Below the pieces are notes generated by a model that saw nothing but the letters and a program-made list of their open reading frames with translations, was not told where the DNA came from and ran no database searches. The position numbers were made by a program, and so were the translations under genes. A stretch of DNA of 64,000 nt from assembly GCF_003850565.1 (NCBI RefSeq), contig NZ_CP027706.1, forward strand, positions 2,666,001 to 2,730,000. Direction: 5' to 3'. The DNA is from Pseudomonas sessilinigenes (lineage in GTDB: Bacteria; Pseudomonadota; Gammaproteobacteria; Pseudomonadales; Pseudomonadaceae). Shown here in pieces: positions 50,758-58,997 of this stretch. Position 1 is the first letter of the stretch, and each line of letters starts with the position of its first letter.

Positions 50758-50781
50758 TTGATTTTTTCATTGATTTTTTAT
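50758..50781 (+). repeat. Tandem 12-bp repeat TTGATTTTTTCA / TTGATTTTTTAT
   Basis: Two adjacent copies with only the last two bases different, immediately after the phased ATAACA repeats. T-rich tracts in phase may bend DNA or recruit H-NS-like (MvaT) proteins. Confidence 0.55.
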
Positions 50782-51241
50782 CGTTTTTCGCCGCGAGTGA
50801 TTGACCGTCCTGGCCCTGTTGGGCTGGATCAAGGGCTTGCGAGGGTATCGCATAAAGTGCTGGTCCAGTGATGAGCAATTTATTTATCTCTATGTTTTAA
50901 AAGCGAATTACCTGTTTGCCCAGGTGCTGTCCGCTCTCGGGAGAAGTTGTGCGTTATGGCTTCGCGGGCGATGGTGAGTATTGGACGGGCGACGTCCACT
51001 CGATAATAAAATTCATGGGTGCACTATCGTTTATTCGAAGTAAGGCGTGTAGAGTTTTCGGGCGAACATTCCCGCTACCCATGTATCGTGGAGTGGGTGT
51101 CTTCGTTATTTTTTAGTCGAGGTCTTTACAGGTGTCGGCCACTGCGCATGCGGCTTCTCTGTGGGCGAAACATAATAAAAAGCTTATTGGACAACAATAA
51201 AGTTGCGTATTGACTGCCACTGTATAAAGAGGATCAAGGAG

Positions 51242-51784
51242 ATGAATGGAGTGCTTCTGCCGATCATATCCCTGGGGGCGTTCCTGGGCCTGGTGTCGTT
51301 GCCTTCACTGGCGGGAACCCTGGTCGGCCAGGTCGGCGTGCGAATGGTCATCGGCGCCGGCTGTACCATTATCAACGGCAGTGTCAATGGCGGCGTCAAC
51401 CAGTGGGGCACGCTCGATTTCGGCAGTCACGCCGATCTCACCAACGTGGTCGATGCCCAGACCGTGGGGGCTAATGGCAACATCCAGATCAAGTGCAGTA
51501 CCGGCCTGACCCCAAGGCTGACAGTGGATGCCGGGCTGTATGCCAGCGGTGCCCAGCGCTTCATGCGCAGTACCACGACCGCCGCCAGTACCATCGCCTA
51601 TGCCCTCTACTCGGACAGCGCCCGCAGTTCACCGATCCAGGTAAACATGCCGGTGAACATCGTCACCAGCGGCGCGGCCATCGACATCCCCCTCTACGGC
51701 CGCGTGGCTCCCACCGGACAGAGCACCACCACCCCAGCGGCAGGCACCTACACCGACACCTTGCTGGTCACCGTCGCCTGGTAG
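51242..51784 (+). CDS. Spore coat U domain pilin, CsuA/B-like major subunit
   Basis: A 180-residue secreted subunit with a Sec leader (LLPIISLGAFLGLVSLPSLAG) and one SCPU domain. Landmarks: GCTIINGS, the WGTLDFG block typical of SCPU proteins, IQIKCSTG, and the C-terminal GTYTDTLLVTVAW, in which the last strand acts as donor-strand edge. First gene of an archaic chaperone-usher operon (Csu of Acinetobacter, CupE of P. aeruginosa). ATG 51242 is preferred; AAGGAG is directly adjacent and AGAGGA eight nt upstream. Probably the main shaft pilin. Confidence 0.9.
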   Translation: MNGVLLPIISLGAFLGLVSLPSLAGTLVGQVGVRMVIGAGCTIINGSVNGGVNQWGTLDFGSHADLTNVVDAQTVGANGNIQIKCSTGLTPRLTVDAGLYASGAQRFMRSTTTAASTIAYALYSDSARSSPIQVNMPVNIVTSGAAIDIPLYGRVAPTGQSTTTPAAGTYTDTLLVTVAW

Positions 51785-51833
51785 GGCGCATCCACCGGGT
51801 CGCCAACGGGACCTGAGGGTCCAAGGAGGAGCG

Positions 51834-52349
51834 ATGAACCTGAACCCTGTTCATCTGGCAGCAGTGTCCTGCCTGATTGGCTGGAGCCCGACCCAGGCTC
51901 AGGTTGCCACCATTACCCTGAAGGCCACGTTGCTCCCGGCCTGTGAGGCGGGGGCGGTCGACAGCGGCGGCCCCATCGGCTTCGGTACCCTGGATTTCGG
52001 CCAGTACGCTTCGCTGGACAACGCCATCAGCGTGACGGGGCAACAAGGGGCCGGCTCGATCCGGGTCAAGTGCGTCACTGGCCAGTCCTATTCCATCCGG
52101 CTCGATGGCGGCCTTCACGGCACGGTTGCCCAACGCAGGATGGCCAATGCGGCCAACGCCTCCAGTACCCTGATCTACAACCTGTACTCCGACCGGCCTG
52201 GGGGCACCGTCTGGGACGATGTGGTGGGAGTCAATGCTGTCGGCAATGGCAGTGACCAGTGGTATCCCATTCATGGGGTGGTGCCTGCGCAAGCAACGCC
52301 TGGCGCGGGTACCTATCGCGACACCGTCAACGTGACCATCGGCTGGTGA
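51834..52349 (+). CDS. SCPU domain minor pilin, CsuA-like
   Basis: A 171-residue secreted SCPU protein. The leader is short (VSCLIGWSPTQAQ). GFGTLDFGQYASLDN, SIRVKCVTGQSYSIRLDGG and GTYRDTVNVTIGW are the family blocks. It follows the major pilin by 49 nt with a strong AAGGAGGAG ribosome-binding site and precedes the third subunit by 4 nt. Probably an adaptor or minor shaft subunit. Confidence 0.87.
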   Translation: MNLNPVHLAAVSCLIGWSPTQAQVATITLKATLLPACEAGAVDSGGPIGFGTLDFGQYASLDNAISVTGQQGAGSIRVKCVTGQSYSIRLDGGLHGTVAQRRMANAANASSTLIYNLYSDRPGGTVWDDVVGVNAVGNGSDQWYPIHGVVPAQATPGAGTYRDTVNVTIGW

Positions 52350-52353
52350 TGCG

Positions 52354-52887
52354 ATGTCCGGCCGTAGTCTGGCGCTGCTGGCGTTGCCGGCCTTGTTGGC
52401 CTCCATGGTCGTATGGGGCGATCCGTCGCCGATCAGCCGCGCCTTCCGGGTCCAGGCCATGGTCACCAATGGCTGTGCCTTCGGCACCCGCCTGAGCAAC
52501 AACAACTACGACCTGGGGTTACTGGATTTCGGCACGCTGGGCAGCCTCGCCAGGCCGGTGGACATCGCCAGTGCCGCAGGAGCCGGCTCCATCGTGTTGA
52601 CCTGCACCCCGGGCATGACGGTCTCGGTGGCCCTGGACAATGGGCTCAATGCCAGTGGCAGCCAGCGCTACTTGAAACACATCAGCGCCAACCAGAGGCT
52701 CGCCTATCAGTTGTACCAGGACCCGGCCTATTCCCGGGTCTGGGGTAGCGGGGCCCAGGCCCGGACCATCGTCGATTTCCCGCCCGGCACCCAGGCCTAC
52801 CAGGTCTATGCCCGGCTCCTGGCCGTGACTCGCATGCCGCCCGCCGGCAGCTACCACGACACCGTCACCGTCACCCTGGCGTTCTGA
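52354..52887 (+). CDS. SCPU domain minor pilin, CsuB-like
   Basis: A 177-residue secreted SCPU protein; leader [18 protein letters not shown]. It has [35 protein letters not shown] and the closing [13 protein letters not shown] strand. Two Cys (GCAFG, LTCTPG) can form the conserved disulfide. It begins four nt after the previous stop (TGATGCGATG), indicating coupling. The chaperone gene follows 20 nt downstream. Confidence 0.87.
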   Translation: MSGRSLALLALPALLASMVVWGDPSPISRAFRVQAMVTNGCAFGTRLSNNNYDLGLLDFGTLGSLARPVDIASAAGAGSIVLTCTPGMTVSVALDNGLNASGSQRYLKHISANQRLAYQLYQDPAYSRVWGSGAQARTIVDFPPGTQAYQVYARLLAVTRMPPAGSYHDTVTVTLAF

Positions 52888-52907
52888 GCCGTCCTGGAGG
52901 AGAGCCC

Positions 52908-53690
52908 ATGCCCCGTTGCCCATTGGTGTCGAGCCCCGGTCATTGGCTGTTGGCCGGGCTGTTGCTCCTGTGCGGCCAGGCCCAGGCCGCCAGTGCAGTG
53001 CTCATCTGGCCGGTCAACCCGGCCATCGAGGCCGATCAGGGGGCCACCGCCTTGTGGCTGGAAAATCGCGCCAGCCAGCCGGTGACCTTGCAGGTGCGGG
53101 TGCTGGCCTGGACCCAGGAGCAGTTCCAGGACCTCTACCGAAGCCAGCAGGCGGTGATCCCCAGCCCGCCTTTCGTCACGGTCGAGGCTGGGCGCCGGCA
53201 ATTGATCCGGCTGATTCGCCTGGGCGCTGTGCCCAGTGTGTCGGAGCAGGCCTACCGGGTACTGATCGATGAAGTCCCCGACGGCTCCGAGCCGGCGCCG
53301 AAGCAAGCTGGCTTGGCCTTGCAGTTCCAAATGCGCTACTCGATACCGTTGTTCATCAGTGGCGCTGGGATCTGGACCCAGCCACGGGCCGACCTGGACC
53401 GCGACCCCGCCAGCGCCACCCGGCCGCAGCTGGCCTGGCGCCTGGTGGAGGAGGGTGGCCAGCGTTACTTGCAGGTGCGCAATGACGGGGCGGTGCATGC
53501 GCGGCTCAGCCGCGTACGCTGGGAGGGCGGGGGGCGCAGCCTGCCGCTGCTGGATGGCTTGCTCGGTTACGTGTTGCCCGGCCAGCAGATGCGTTGGTTG
53601 CTGCCACCGGGATTGGCCCCGGGCAAAGGCATGAGCCTGATGCTGCAGTTGTCCGATAACGACGCGGTGGTCCGCGTTCCTGGTTACTGA
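52908..53690 (+). CDS. Periplasmic pilus chaperone, CsuC-like
   Basis: A 260-residue chaperone with a leader ending in GQAQA. Two immunoglobulin-like domains: ALWLENRASQPVTLQVRVLAW and RRQLIRLIRLG (with the Arg/Lys that anchor subunit C-termini) in the first, and LQFQMRYSIPLFIS closing it. It should cap SCPU subunits in the periplasm and deliver them to the usher. GGAGGAG lies eight nt before the ATG. The usher GTG follows after 11 nt. Confidence 0.9.
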   Translation: MPRCPLVSSPGHWLLAGLLLLCGQAQAASAVLIWPVNPAIEADQGATALWLENRASQPVTLQVRVLAWTQEQFQDLYRSQQAVIPSPPFVTVEAGRRQLIRLIRLGAVPSVSEQAYRVLIDEVPDGSEPAPKQAGLALQFQMRYSIPLFISGAGIWTQPRADLDRDPASATRPQLAWRLVEEGGQRYLQVRNDGAVHARLSRVRWEGGGRSLPLLDGLLGYVLPGQQMRWLLPPGLAPGKGMSLMLQLSDNDAVVRVPGY

Positions 53691-53701
53691 GGCTGGCCAG
53701 C

Positions 53702-56071
53702 GTGGTTGCCCCGGTCGCTGTGCAGGCTTGCCGTCACTCCTCGCTGTTCGTCGGGTTGGCGCTGTTGTCTTGCGCGCAGGCGGCGCTGGGCTCGACAGGC
53801 TTGCCCCCCGCACCACGGGCCCTGGCCGACCAGGGAACCGTCCGCTACCACCTGGAACTGGTCATCAATGGCCGCCACAGTGGGCAGGTGGTGGCAGTCA
53901 ACGCGCGGGATGGGCGTTACCTGCTCGACGCTGCGCTGCTGCGCGATGCGGGCGTGCGGTTGCCTGGCAACCCCGTCGGGTCGATCGTGCTCAATGAATG
54001 GGCGGATGTGCGGGTGGACTACGACAGCGCCAGCCAGCAGCTGCGCCTGCAGGTGCCGACCGATTGGCTGCCCCGGCAGCGGATCGAGGACCCGGGCCTG
54101 CTTGCGCATATTCCGGCGAGTAGCAGCCTGGGAGCGCTGTTCAACTACGACCTGTATTACTCGGCTCCCGCCAACAACGCCACCCCCTATCTGTCGGCGT
54201 TGCTGGAGCAGCGCGCCTTCGATGGTTTCGCCACCCTTTCCAACACCGGGGTCTATAACCATTACTTCGGCGGGACCGACAACCCCGGCAACCGGTACCT
54301 GCGCTACGACACCTACTGGCGCTACAACGACGAGCAGGCCCTGCGCAGCTACCAGTTGGGTGACTACATCAACGGCGCTCTGAACTGGACGAACCCGGTG
54401 CGCATGGGTGGCTTGCGATTCTCGCGCAACTTCGAGGTGCGCCCCGACCTTGTCACCTACCCACTGCTCAGGTACGACGGCCAGGCCGCGGTGCCCAGTA
54501 CCGTCGATCTGTTCATCAACGGCTACAAGGCCAGCAGCAGCGACCTGCAGCCCGGTCCCTTCGCCATCAGCAACGTGCCGTACATCAGCGGGGCGGGGGA
54601 GGCGACGATCGTGACCACCGATGCCCAGGGACGGCAGGTGTCGACCAGCCTGCCGTTCTACGTCTCCAATACCTTGCTGACCCAAGGCTTGAGCGATTTC
54701 GACCTGTCCCTGGGGCGCTTGCGCGAGGACTATGGACGGCGCAGTTTTGCCTATGGCGACACAGCCTCCAGTGGCATCTACCGCTATGGCCTGAACGACC
54801 AGCTGACGCTTTCCGGGCATGCCGAGGCAGCCGCGGACCTGCAATTGCTCGGGGCCGGCAGCGATATCGCCCTGGCCACCTTCGGTACCCTCAGCCTGGC
54901 GACCAGCGCCAGTGCTGGCCAGGGCGACAGCGGCCAGCAATACCTGCTCGGGTACTCCTACTATTCGCGGCGCATCGGTGTGAACTTGCAGCATATCCAG
55001 CGCAGCGACGGCTACCACGACCTCAGCTCCCTGGGCGGTTATCGCTTGAGCCGGCGTGCCGACCAGGTCAGCGCCAGCCTGAGCCTCGACGGGCAGGGCA
55101 GCCTCGGTGCCGGGTATTTCGACATCCAGGCCCGCGACGGCAATCGCACGCGGCTGCTCAACCTGTCCTACAGCCGTTCGCTCGGCAGCCGCAGCAGCGT
55201 CTACCTGGCGCTGAACAAGGACCTCGCCGACAGTGGCTACAGCGTGCTTTTACAGTGGGTGCTGCCCTTCGAAGTCCATGGGTTGCTGAACGTTGGCATT
55301 ACCCGTGACAGTCGGGGGCGCTACAGCGAACGCGTGGTCTGGAGCCGGGCCGCGCCCAGTGAGGGTGGGTTTGGCTGGAACCTCGGACAGGGCGGCGGCT
55401 CCAGTCGCTACCAGCAGGCGGACCTGACCTGGCGTACGCAGAACGTGCAGTTGCGAGCCGGGCTCTATGGCGAGGCTGGCAACCACACGCGCTGGGCCGA
55501 TGCCAGCGGCTCGCTGGTATGGATGGACCGTGCGCTGTTCGCCAGCAACCGCATCAACGATGCCTTCGTGCTGGTCAGCACCGGTGGGTATGCCCAGGTG
55601 CCGATCCGCTATGAGAACCAGCGGGTGGGCCAATCGGATGAGAACGGTCACTTGCTGGTGCCCTGGGTCGCGGCCTACCACCCGGCGAAGTTCCAGGTCG
55701 ACTCGCTGGACCTGCCGGCCAACGTCCAGGTGGCGGATGTCGAGCAGCGGGTGTCGGTGCGACAGGGCAGCGGAGCCTTGCTGGATTTCCCGATTCGCAC
55801 CGTGGTTGCCGCCAGCATCAGCCTGGTGGATGAGCAAGGTTCACCGCTGCCGCTGGGGAGTCGGGCCGAGCACCTGGCCAGCAGGCAGCAGGCCATCGTC
55901 GGCTGGGATGGCCAGGTGTATTTCGAAGGCCTGCAGGCCGACAACCAGCTGCGAGTGCGGCTTGGCGATGGTGGTCTGTGCCAGGTCAGTTTCCGGCTGG
56001 ATATCCACAAACCCACCGTCAGCCAGATCGGCCCGTTGCCCTGCCGGGCACTCAGTGGAGGTAGCCCATGA
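53702..56071 (+). CDS. Outer-membrane fimbrial usher, CsuD-like
   Basis: A 789-residue usher. After a leader, the N-terminal chaperone-binding domain (LELVINGRHSGQVVAVNARDG) is followed by a 24-strand beta-barrel, the plug in the middle (ATIVTTDAQGRQVSTSLPFYVSN region) and C-terminal domains with two Cys (GGLCQVSFR, LPCRALSGG). ARAGSG-type KQ motifs are absent, as expected for archaic ushers. A GTG start with GAGG eight nt upstream is used. The adhesin gene overlaps by ATGA. Confidence 0.92.
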   Translation: MVAPVAVQACRHSSLFVGLALLSCAQAALGSTGLPPAPRALADQGTVRYHLELVINGRHSGQVVAVNARDGRYLLDAALLRDAGVRLPGNPVGSIVLNEWADVRVDYDSASQQLRLQVPTDWLPRQRIEDPGLLAHIPASSSLGALFNYDLYYSAPANNATPYLSALLEQRAFDGFATLSNTGVYNHYFGGTDNPGNRYLRYDTYWRYNDEQALRSYQLGDYINGALNWTNPVRMGGLRFSRNFEVRPDLVTYPLLRYDGQAAVPSTVDLFINGYKASSSDLQPGPFAISNVPYISGAGEATIVTTDAQGRQVSTSLPFYVSNTLLTQGLSDFDLSLGRLREDYGRRSFAYGDTASSGIYRYGLNDQLTLSGHAEAAADLQLLGAGSDIALATFGTLSLATSASAGQGDSGQQYLLGYSYYSRRIGVNLQHIQRSDGYHDLSSLGGYRLSRRADQVSASLSLDGQGSLGAGYFDIQARDGNRTRLLNLSYSRSLGSRSSVYLALNKDLADSGYSVLLQWVLPFEVHGLLNVGITRDSRGRYSERVVWSRAAPSEGGFGWNLGQGGGSSRYQQADLTWRTQNVQLRAGLYGEAGNHTRWADASGSLVWMDRALFASNRINDAFVLVSTGGYAQVPIRYENQRVGQSDENGHLLVPWVAAYHPAKFQVDSLDLPANVQVADVEQRVSVRQGSGALLDFPIRTVVAASISLVDEQGSPLPLGSRAEHLASRQQAIVGWDGQVYFEGLQADNQLRVRLGDGGLCQVSFRLDIHKPTVSQIGPLPCRALSGGSP

Positions 56072-57015
56072 ACCGATATCTCTCATGCGTCGGCCTCTGC
56101 GGCCTGCTGGCCCTGTGCGCCAGTCCGTCGCTGTTCGCGGCCTGCACCACCAGCTCCAGTCGAGGTGATTTCGGCAGCTTGAGCTCCTTTACCGTGGCCA
56201 GCACGCCCCAGGCCATCACCTCGACCTCGGGTTTCAAGTGCACCGGCAGCCTGCTGTCGATACTGAGCACCAACACCATCGAAGCCACCATCGCCAGCAC
56301 CGCCCACGCACAGGGCTCCAGCCCCCGGCTGTACAACGCGAGCGGTAATGCCTACCTGCCTTACGTCATCTGCAGCGACAGCAGTTGCGGCACCATCTAC
56401 AACGTCGGTTCCACTGTCCGTTGGAGCAAGACCACGTTCCTCGGCATCCTCGGGTTGTTCAACGGCCCTGACGGCAGCTTGCCGCTTTACCTGCGCACGG
56501 CCACCCGGATGAACCTGCCGGCCGGAACCTACAGCGACACCATTCTCCTGAGCTGGCGGTGGTACCTGTGTGCCGCGGGTGTCCTGGGGGTCTGTATCTA
56601 CGACGAGGGCAGTGCCACCAGCAGCATCAATGTGACGCTGACGGTGCTCAAGGACTGCTTCATCGACAGCGCCCCGGATGTCAGCTTCGGCAGCGCCGCA
56701 CTGGTGTCCGGCTTCACGGCGGTGAACCAGAGCATCGGTGTGCGTTGCACCTTGAACGCCACCTATAGCCTGGGCTTCGACAACGGTAATCATTTCAGTG
56801 GCGGTTGGCGGCGCATGGCCAACGGTGCCCATTCCATTGGCTACAACCTCTACAAACCCAGCGACTCGACGGTTTGGACCACCCTCAATACCCAGCGAGG
56901 AGTGGGCAGCGGAGCGCTCCAGGGCGTGCCTTACCGGGTCATGGTCAATCCCGCTCAAAACGATGTGCCAGCCGGTGTCTATAGCGACACGGTACGGGTG
57001 ATCCTGACCTACTGA
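56068..57015 (+). CDS. Two-domain tip adhesin, CsuE-like
   Basis: A 315-residue secreted protein with leader (LLALCASPSLFAA) and two SCPU-like domains. The first (residues ~25-175) is the adhesin domain, with hydrophobic loops that attach to surfaces; the second (VSFGSAALVSGFTAVNQSIGV, ending VYSDTVRVILTY) is the pilin domain that joins the shaft. It has about ten Cys, more than the shaft subunits. As in Csu, the gene is last in the operon and is coupled to the usher. It should sit at the pilus tip and mediate attachment to abiotic surfaces. Confidence 0.9.
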   Translation: MNRYLSCVGLCGLLALCASPSLFAACTTSSSRGDFGSLSSFTVASTPQAITSTSGFKCTGSLLSILSTNTIEATIASTAHAQGSSPRLYNASGNAYLPYVICSDSSCGTIYNVGSTVRWSKTTFLGILGLFNGPDGSLPLYLRTATRMNLPAGTYSDTILLSWRWYLCAAGVLGVCIYDEGSATSSINVTLTVLKDCFIDSAPDVSFGSAALVSGFTAVNQSIGVRCTLNATYSLGFDNGNHFSGGWRRMANGAHSIGYNLYKPSDSTVWTTLNTQRGVGSGALQGVPYRVMVNPAQNDVPAGVYSDTVRVILTY

Positions 57016-57105
57016 TCCCAACCTGGGAGGGTCAAGCCCATGGTAGCGCTGGCCCATGAGCCGGGGGCAGGGGCGACGCTATTCTGGCGCCACGCAACCG
57101 TTTGC

Positions 57106-57119
57106 TTGGCCCAGGTCAA
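57106..57119 (+). promoter_or_regulatory. Anr box of the hcnA promoter
   Basis: TTGGC-CCAG-GTCAA matches the FNR/Anr pattern TTGAT-N4-ATCAA. If centred at -41.5 the start site would be near 57154, with TAGCTT at 57142-57147 as a weak -10. Anr is the known oxygen-sensing activator of hcn genes in P. aeruginosa and P. protegens. Confidence 0.85.
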
Positions 57120-57256
57120 TACTCGTGTCCGACAAACCGACTAGCTTGGCCCACGCTCGGTTCTGACAGAGCTTTCGGAACCGCGGTGTTGCCGCGTCTC
57201 CATTTCCGGACCGTCGGGACCCGGACGGCAGGATGCCGGCAATCGCTTTTCACCTC

Positions 57257-57268
57257 TTCACGGATGAA
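57257..57268 (+). promoter_or_regulatory. RsmA/RsmE binding hairpin at the hcnA start
   Basis: TTCA-CGGA-TGAA forms a 4-bp stem that presents CGGA in the loop, just upstream of ATG 57274. This is the classic hcnA ribosome-binding-site hairpin bound by RsmE in the Gac/Rsm system. Further GGA motifs at about 57178, 57209, 57223 and 57231 may bind extra copies. Confidence 0.9.
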
Positions 57269-57273
57269 CCGCA

Positions 57274-57591
57274 ATGCGTCAGATAGACCGCAACTTCGAT
57301 ATCCAGCCGCTGCAGCATGCGGACATGACCATCAGCCTCAATGGCCAGCCGGTCACCGCAGCCCTGGGCGAAACCGTCCTCAGCGTGATCCAGGCCACCG
57401 GCCTGCGTCAGGTGGCGCGCAACGACCATGGGCAACTGGTGGGCGCCTACTGCGGCATGGGCGTATGCCATTGCTGCCTGGTACAAATCGATGGCCGGCA
57501 CAAGCGCCGGGCTTGCCAGACCCTGGTCAAGCCGGGCATGCAGGTGCAGACGCTGGCCAACCGCATCAGTGAAACGGAGCCCAACTCATGA
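57274..57591 (+). CDS. hcnA: Hydrogen cyanide synthase subunit HcnA
   Basis: A 105-residue [2Fe-2S] subunit of the membrane-bound enzyme that oxidises glycine to HCN and CO2. The four-Cys ferredoxin motif is intact: Cys60-x4-Cys65-x2-Cys68 (YCGMGVCHCC) and Cys81. It is the first gene of hcnABC, under Anr and Gac/Rsm control judging from the upstream sites. ATG 57274 lies six bases after the RsmA hairpin, so translation should be blocked when RsmA/RsmE is bound. The end overlaps hcnB by 4 nt (ATGA). Confidence 0.95.
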   Translation: MRQIDRNFDIQPLQHADMTISLNGQPVTAALGETVLSVIQATGLRQVARNDHGQLVGAYCGMGVCHCCLVQIDGRHKRRACQTLVKPGMQVQTLANRISETEPNS

Positions 57592-58997
57592 GCCTGAATC
57601 CGGTGATCGTCGGCGGTGGGCCGGCGGGTATGGCGGCGGCCATCGAACTGGCCGAGCACGGGGTGCACAGCACCCTGGTCGAAGAGGCCTCGCGCCTGGG
57701 CGGGGTGGTGTATCGCGGACCGCTGCGCGATGGCGTGCAGCTCGATTACCTGGGGCCTCGTTATTGCGAAGTGCTGGCCAAGCTGCATGGCGCCTTTGGC
57801 GACCATGAACAGATGATCGACGTGCGCCTCAACAGCCGGGTGATCGGCGCCGAGGGCAGCCACAGCCTGATGTTGCTGGATGCCGAGGAGCAGGTGCAGG
57901 AGGTGCCCTATGGGCAACTGGTGCTGGCCGCCGGTTGTCACGAACGCAGCGTGCCGTTCCCCGGCTGGACCTTGCCCGGGGTCAAGCTGCTGGGCGGCTT
58001 GCAGCTACAGATCAAGAGTGGCGTGGTCAAGCCGCAGAGCCCGGTGGTGATCGCCGGGACCGGCCCCTTGCTGCCGCTGGTGGCGTGCCAGTTGCACGCT
58101 TCCGGGGTGCGCGTGGCCGGGGTCTACGAGGCCAGCGCCCTGGGCAAGATCGCCAAGCAGAGCCTGGCCATGCTCAACAAGCCGCAACTGTTCCTCGACG
58201 GCCTGAGCATGCTGGCCTACCTCAAGCTCCACGGCATCCCCCTGCGTTATGGCTGGGGCGTGGTGGAGGCCCAGGGCCAAGGTGCCCTGGGGGTCGTGAC
58301 CGTGGCGCCGTATTCCAGCGACTGGCAACCGGACATGTCCAAGGCCCAGCGCATCGCCGCCCAGACCCTGGCCGTCGGCTATGGCTTCATTCCCAGGACC
58401 CAGCTCAGCCAGCAGATGGGCCTGGAGCACAGTTTCAGCGACGACGGCTACCTGCGGGCCGATGCCAACGTCTGGCAGCAGAGCAGCGAGCCGCACATCC
58501 ACCTGGCCGGCGACATGAGCGGCATCCGCGGTGGCGAGGCGGCGATGCTCAGCGGGCGTATCGCGGCCTTGTCGATCCTCATGCAGCGCGACGTGCTGAG
58601 TAACGAAGAGGCCCTGCAACGGCGCCAGGGCTATGAGCGCAAGCTGGCCTCGATCCTGCGTTTTCGCGGTGCGGTGGATCGCTACACCGCTCGCGGTGTC
58701 GGGCAGGTAGAGCTGCCCAAGGGCGATACGGTGATCTGCCGTTGCGAGCACACCACCCGCAACGATATCGAACGGGCCCTGGCCCAGGGCGTCGAGGACA
58801 TGGCCAGCCTGAAGATGCGCACCCGGGTGAGCATGGGCGATTGCCAGGGGCGGATGTGCGTGGGCTATTGCAGCGACCGCCTGCGCCAGGCCACGGGCCG
58901 CAAGGACGTGGGCTGGATTCGCCCGCGCTTCCCGCTGGACCCGATTCCATTCTCTGCCTTTGCGCCGGCCGACCAGGAGGTCTCCAAGCATGACTAA
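57588..58997 (+). CDS. hcnB: Hydrogen cyanide synthase subunit HcnB
   Basis: A 469-residue flavoprotein subunit. The FAD motif (VIVGGGPAGMAAAIEL) opens the protein, a second dinucleotide motif (VVIAGTGPLLPLVACQL) follows, and the C-terminus has a BFD-like [2Fe-2S] region with Cys in ICRCEHTT and GDCQGRMCVGYC. It transfers electrons from glycine oxidation within the HcnABC complex at the inner membrane. It is coupled to hcnA by ATGA and to hcnC by an 8-nt overlap. Confidence 0.95.
   Translation: MSLNPVIVGGGPAGMAAAIELAEHGVHSTLVEEASRLGGVVYRGPLRDGVQLDYLGPRYCEVLAKLHGAFGDHEQMIDVRLNSRVIGAEGSHSLMLLDAEEQVQEVPYGQLVLAAGCHERSVPFPGWTLPGVKLLGGLQLQIKSGVVKPQSPVVIAGTGPLLPLVACQLHASGVRVAGVYEASALGKIAKQSLAMLNKPQLFLDGLSMLAYLKLHGIPLRYGWGVVEAQGQGALGVVTVAPYSSDWQPDMSKAQRIAAQTLAVGYGFIPRTQLSQQMGLEHSFSDDGYLRADANVWQQSSEPHIHLAGDMSGIRGGEAAMLSGRIAALSILMQRDVLSNEEALQRRQGYERKLASILRFRGAVDRYTARGVGQVELPKGDTVICRCEHTTRNDIERALAQGVEDMASLKMRTRVSMGDCQGRMCVGYCSDRLRQATGRKDVGWIRPRFPLDPIPFSAFAPADQEVSKHD

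Larger units (their letters stand above)
50448..51241 (+). other. AT-rich leader region upstream of the pilus operon, 794 nt
   Basis: The base composition falls well below that of the flanking genes from about 50560 to 51230. This long leader should hold the control region of the csu-type operon. It contains phased ATAACA repeats and a tandem TTGATTTTTT pair (separate entries). Short frames at 50526 and 50916 lack ribosome-binding sites and family features and are not called as genes. An AAGGAG directly precedes the first csu ATG (51242). Confidence 0.6.

Noticed and set aside
50526..51116. Small open frames at 50526-50711 and 50916-51116 in the pilus leader
   Set aside because: No ribosome-binding sites or family features. 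AT-rich DNA with stops spaced at near-random intervals.
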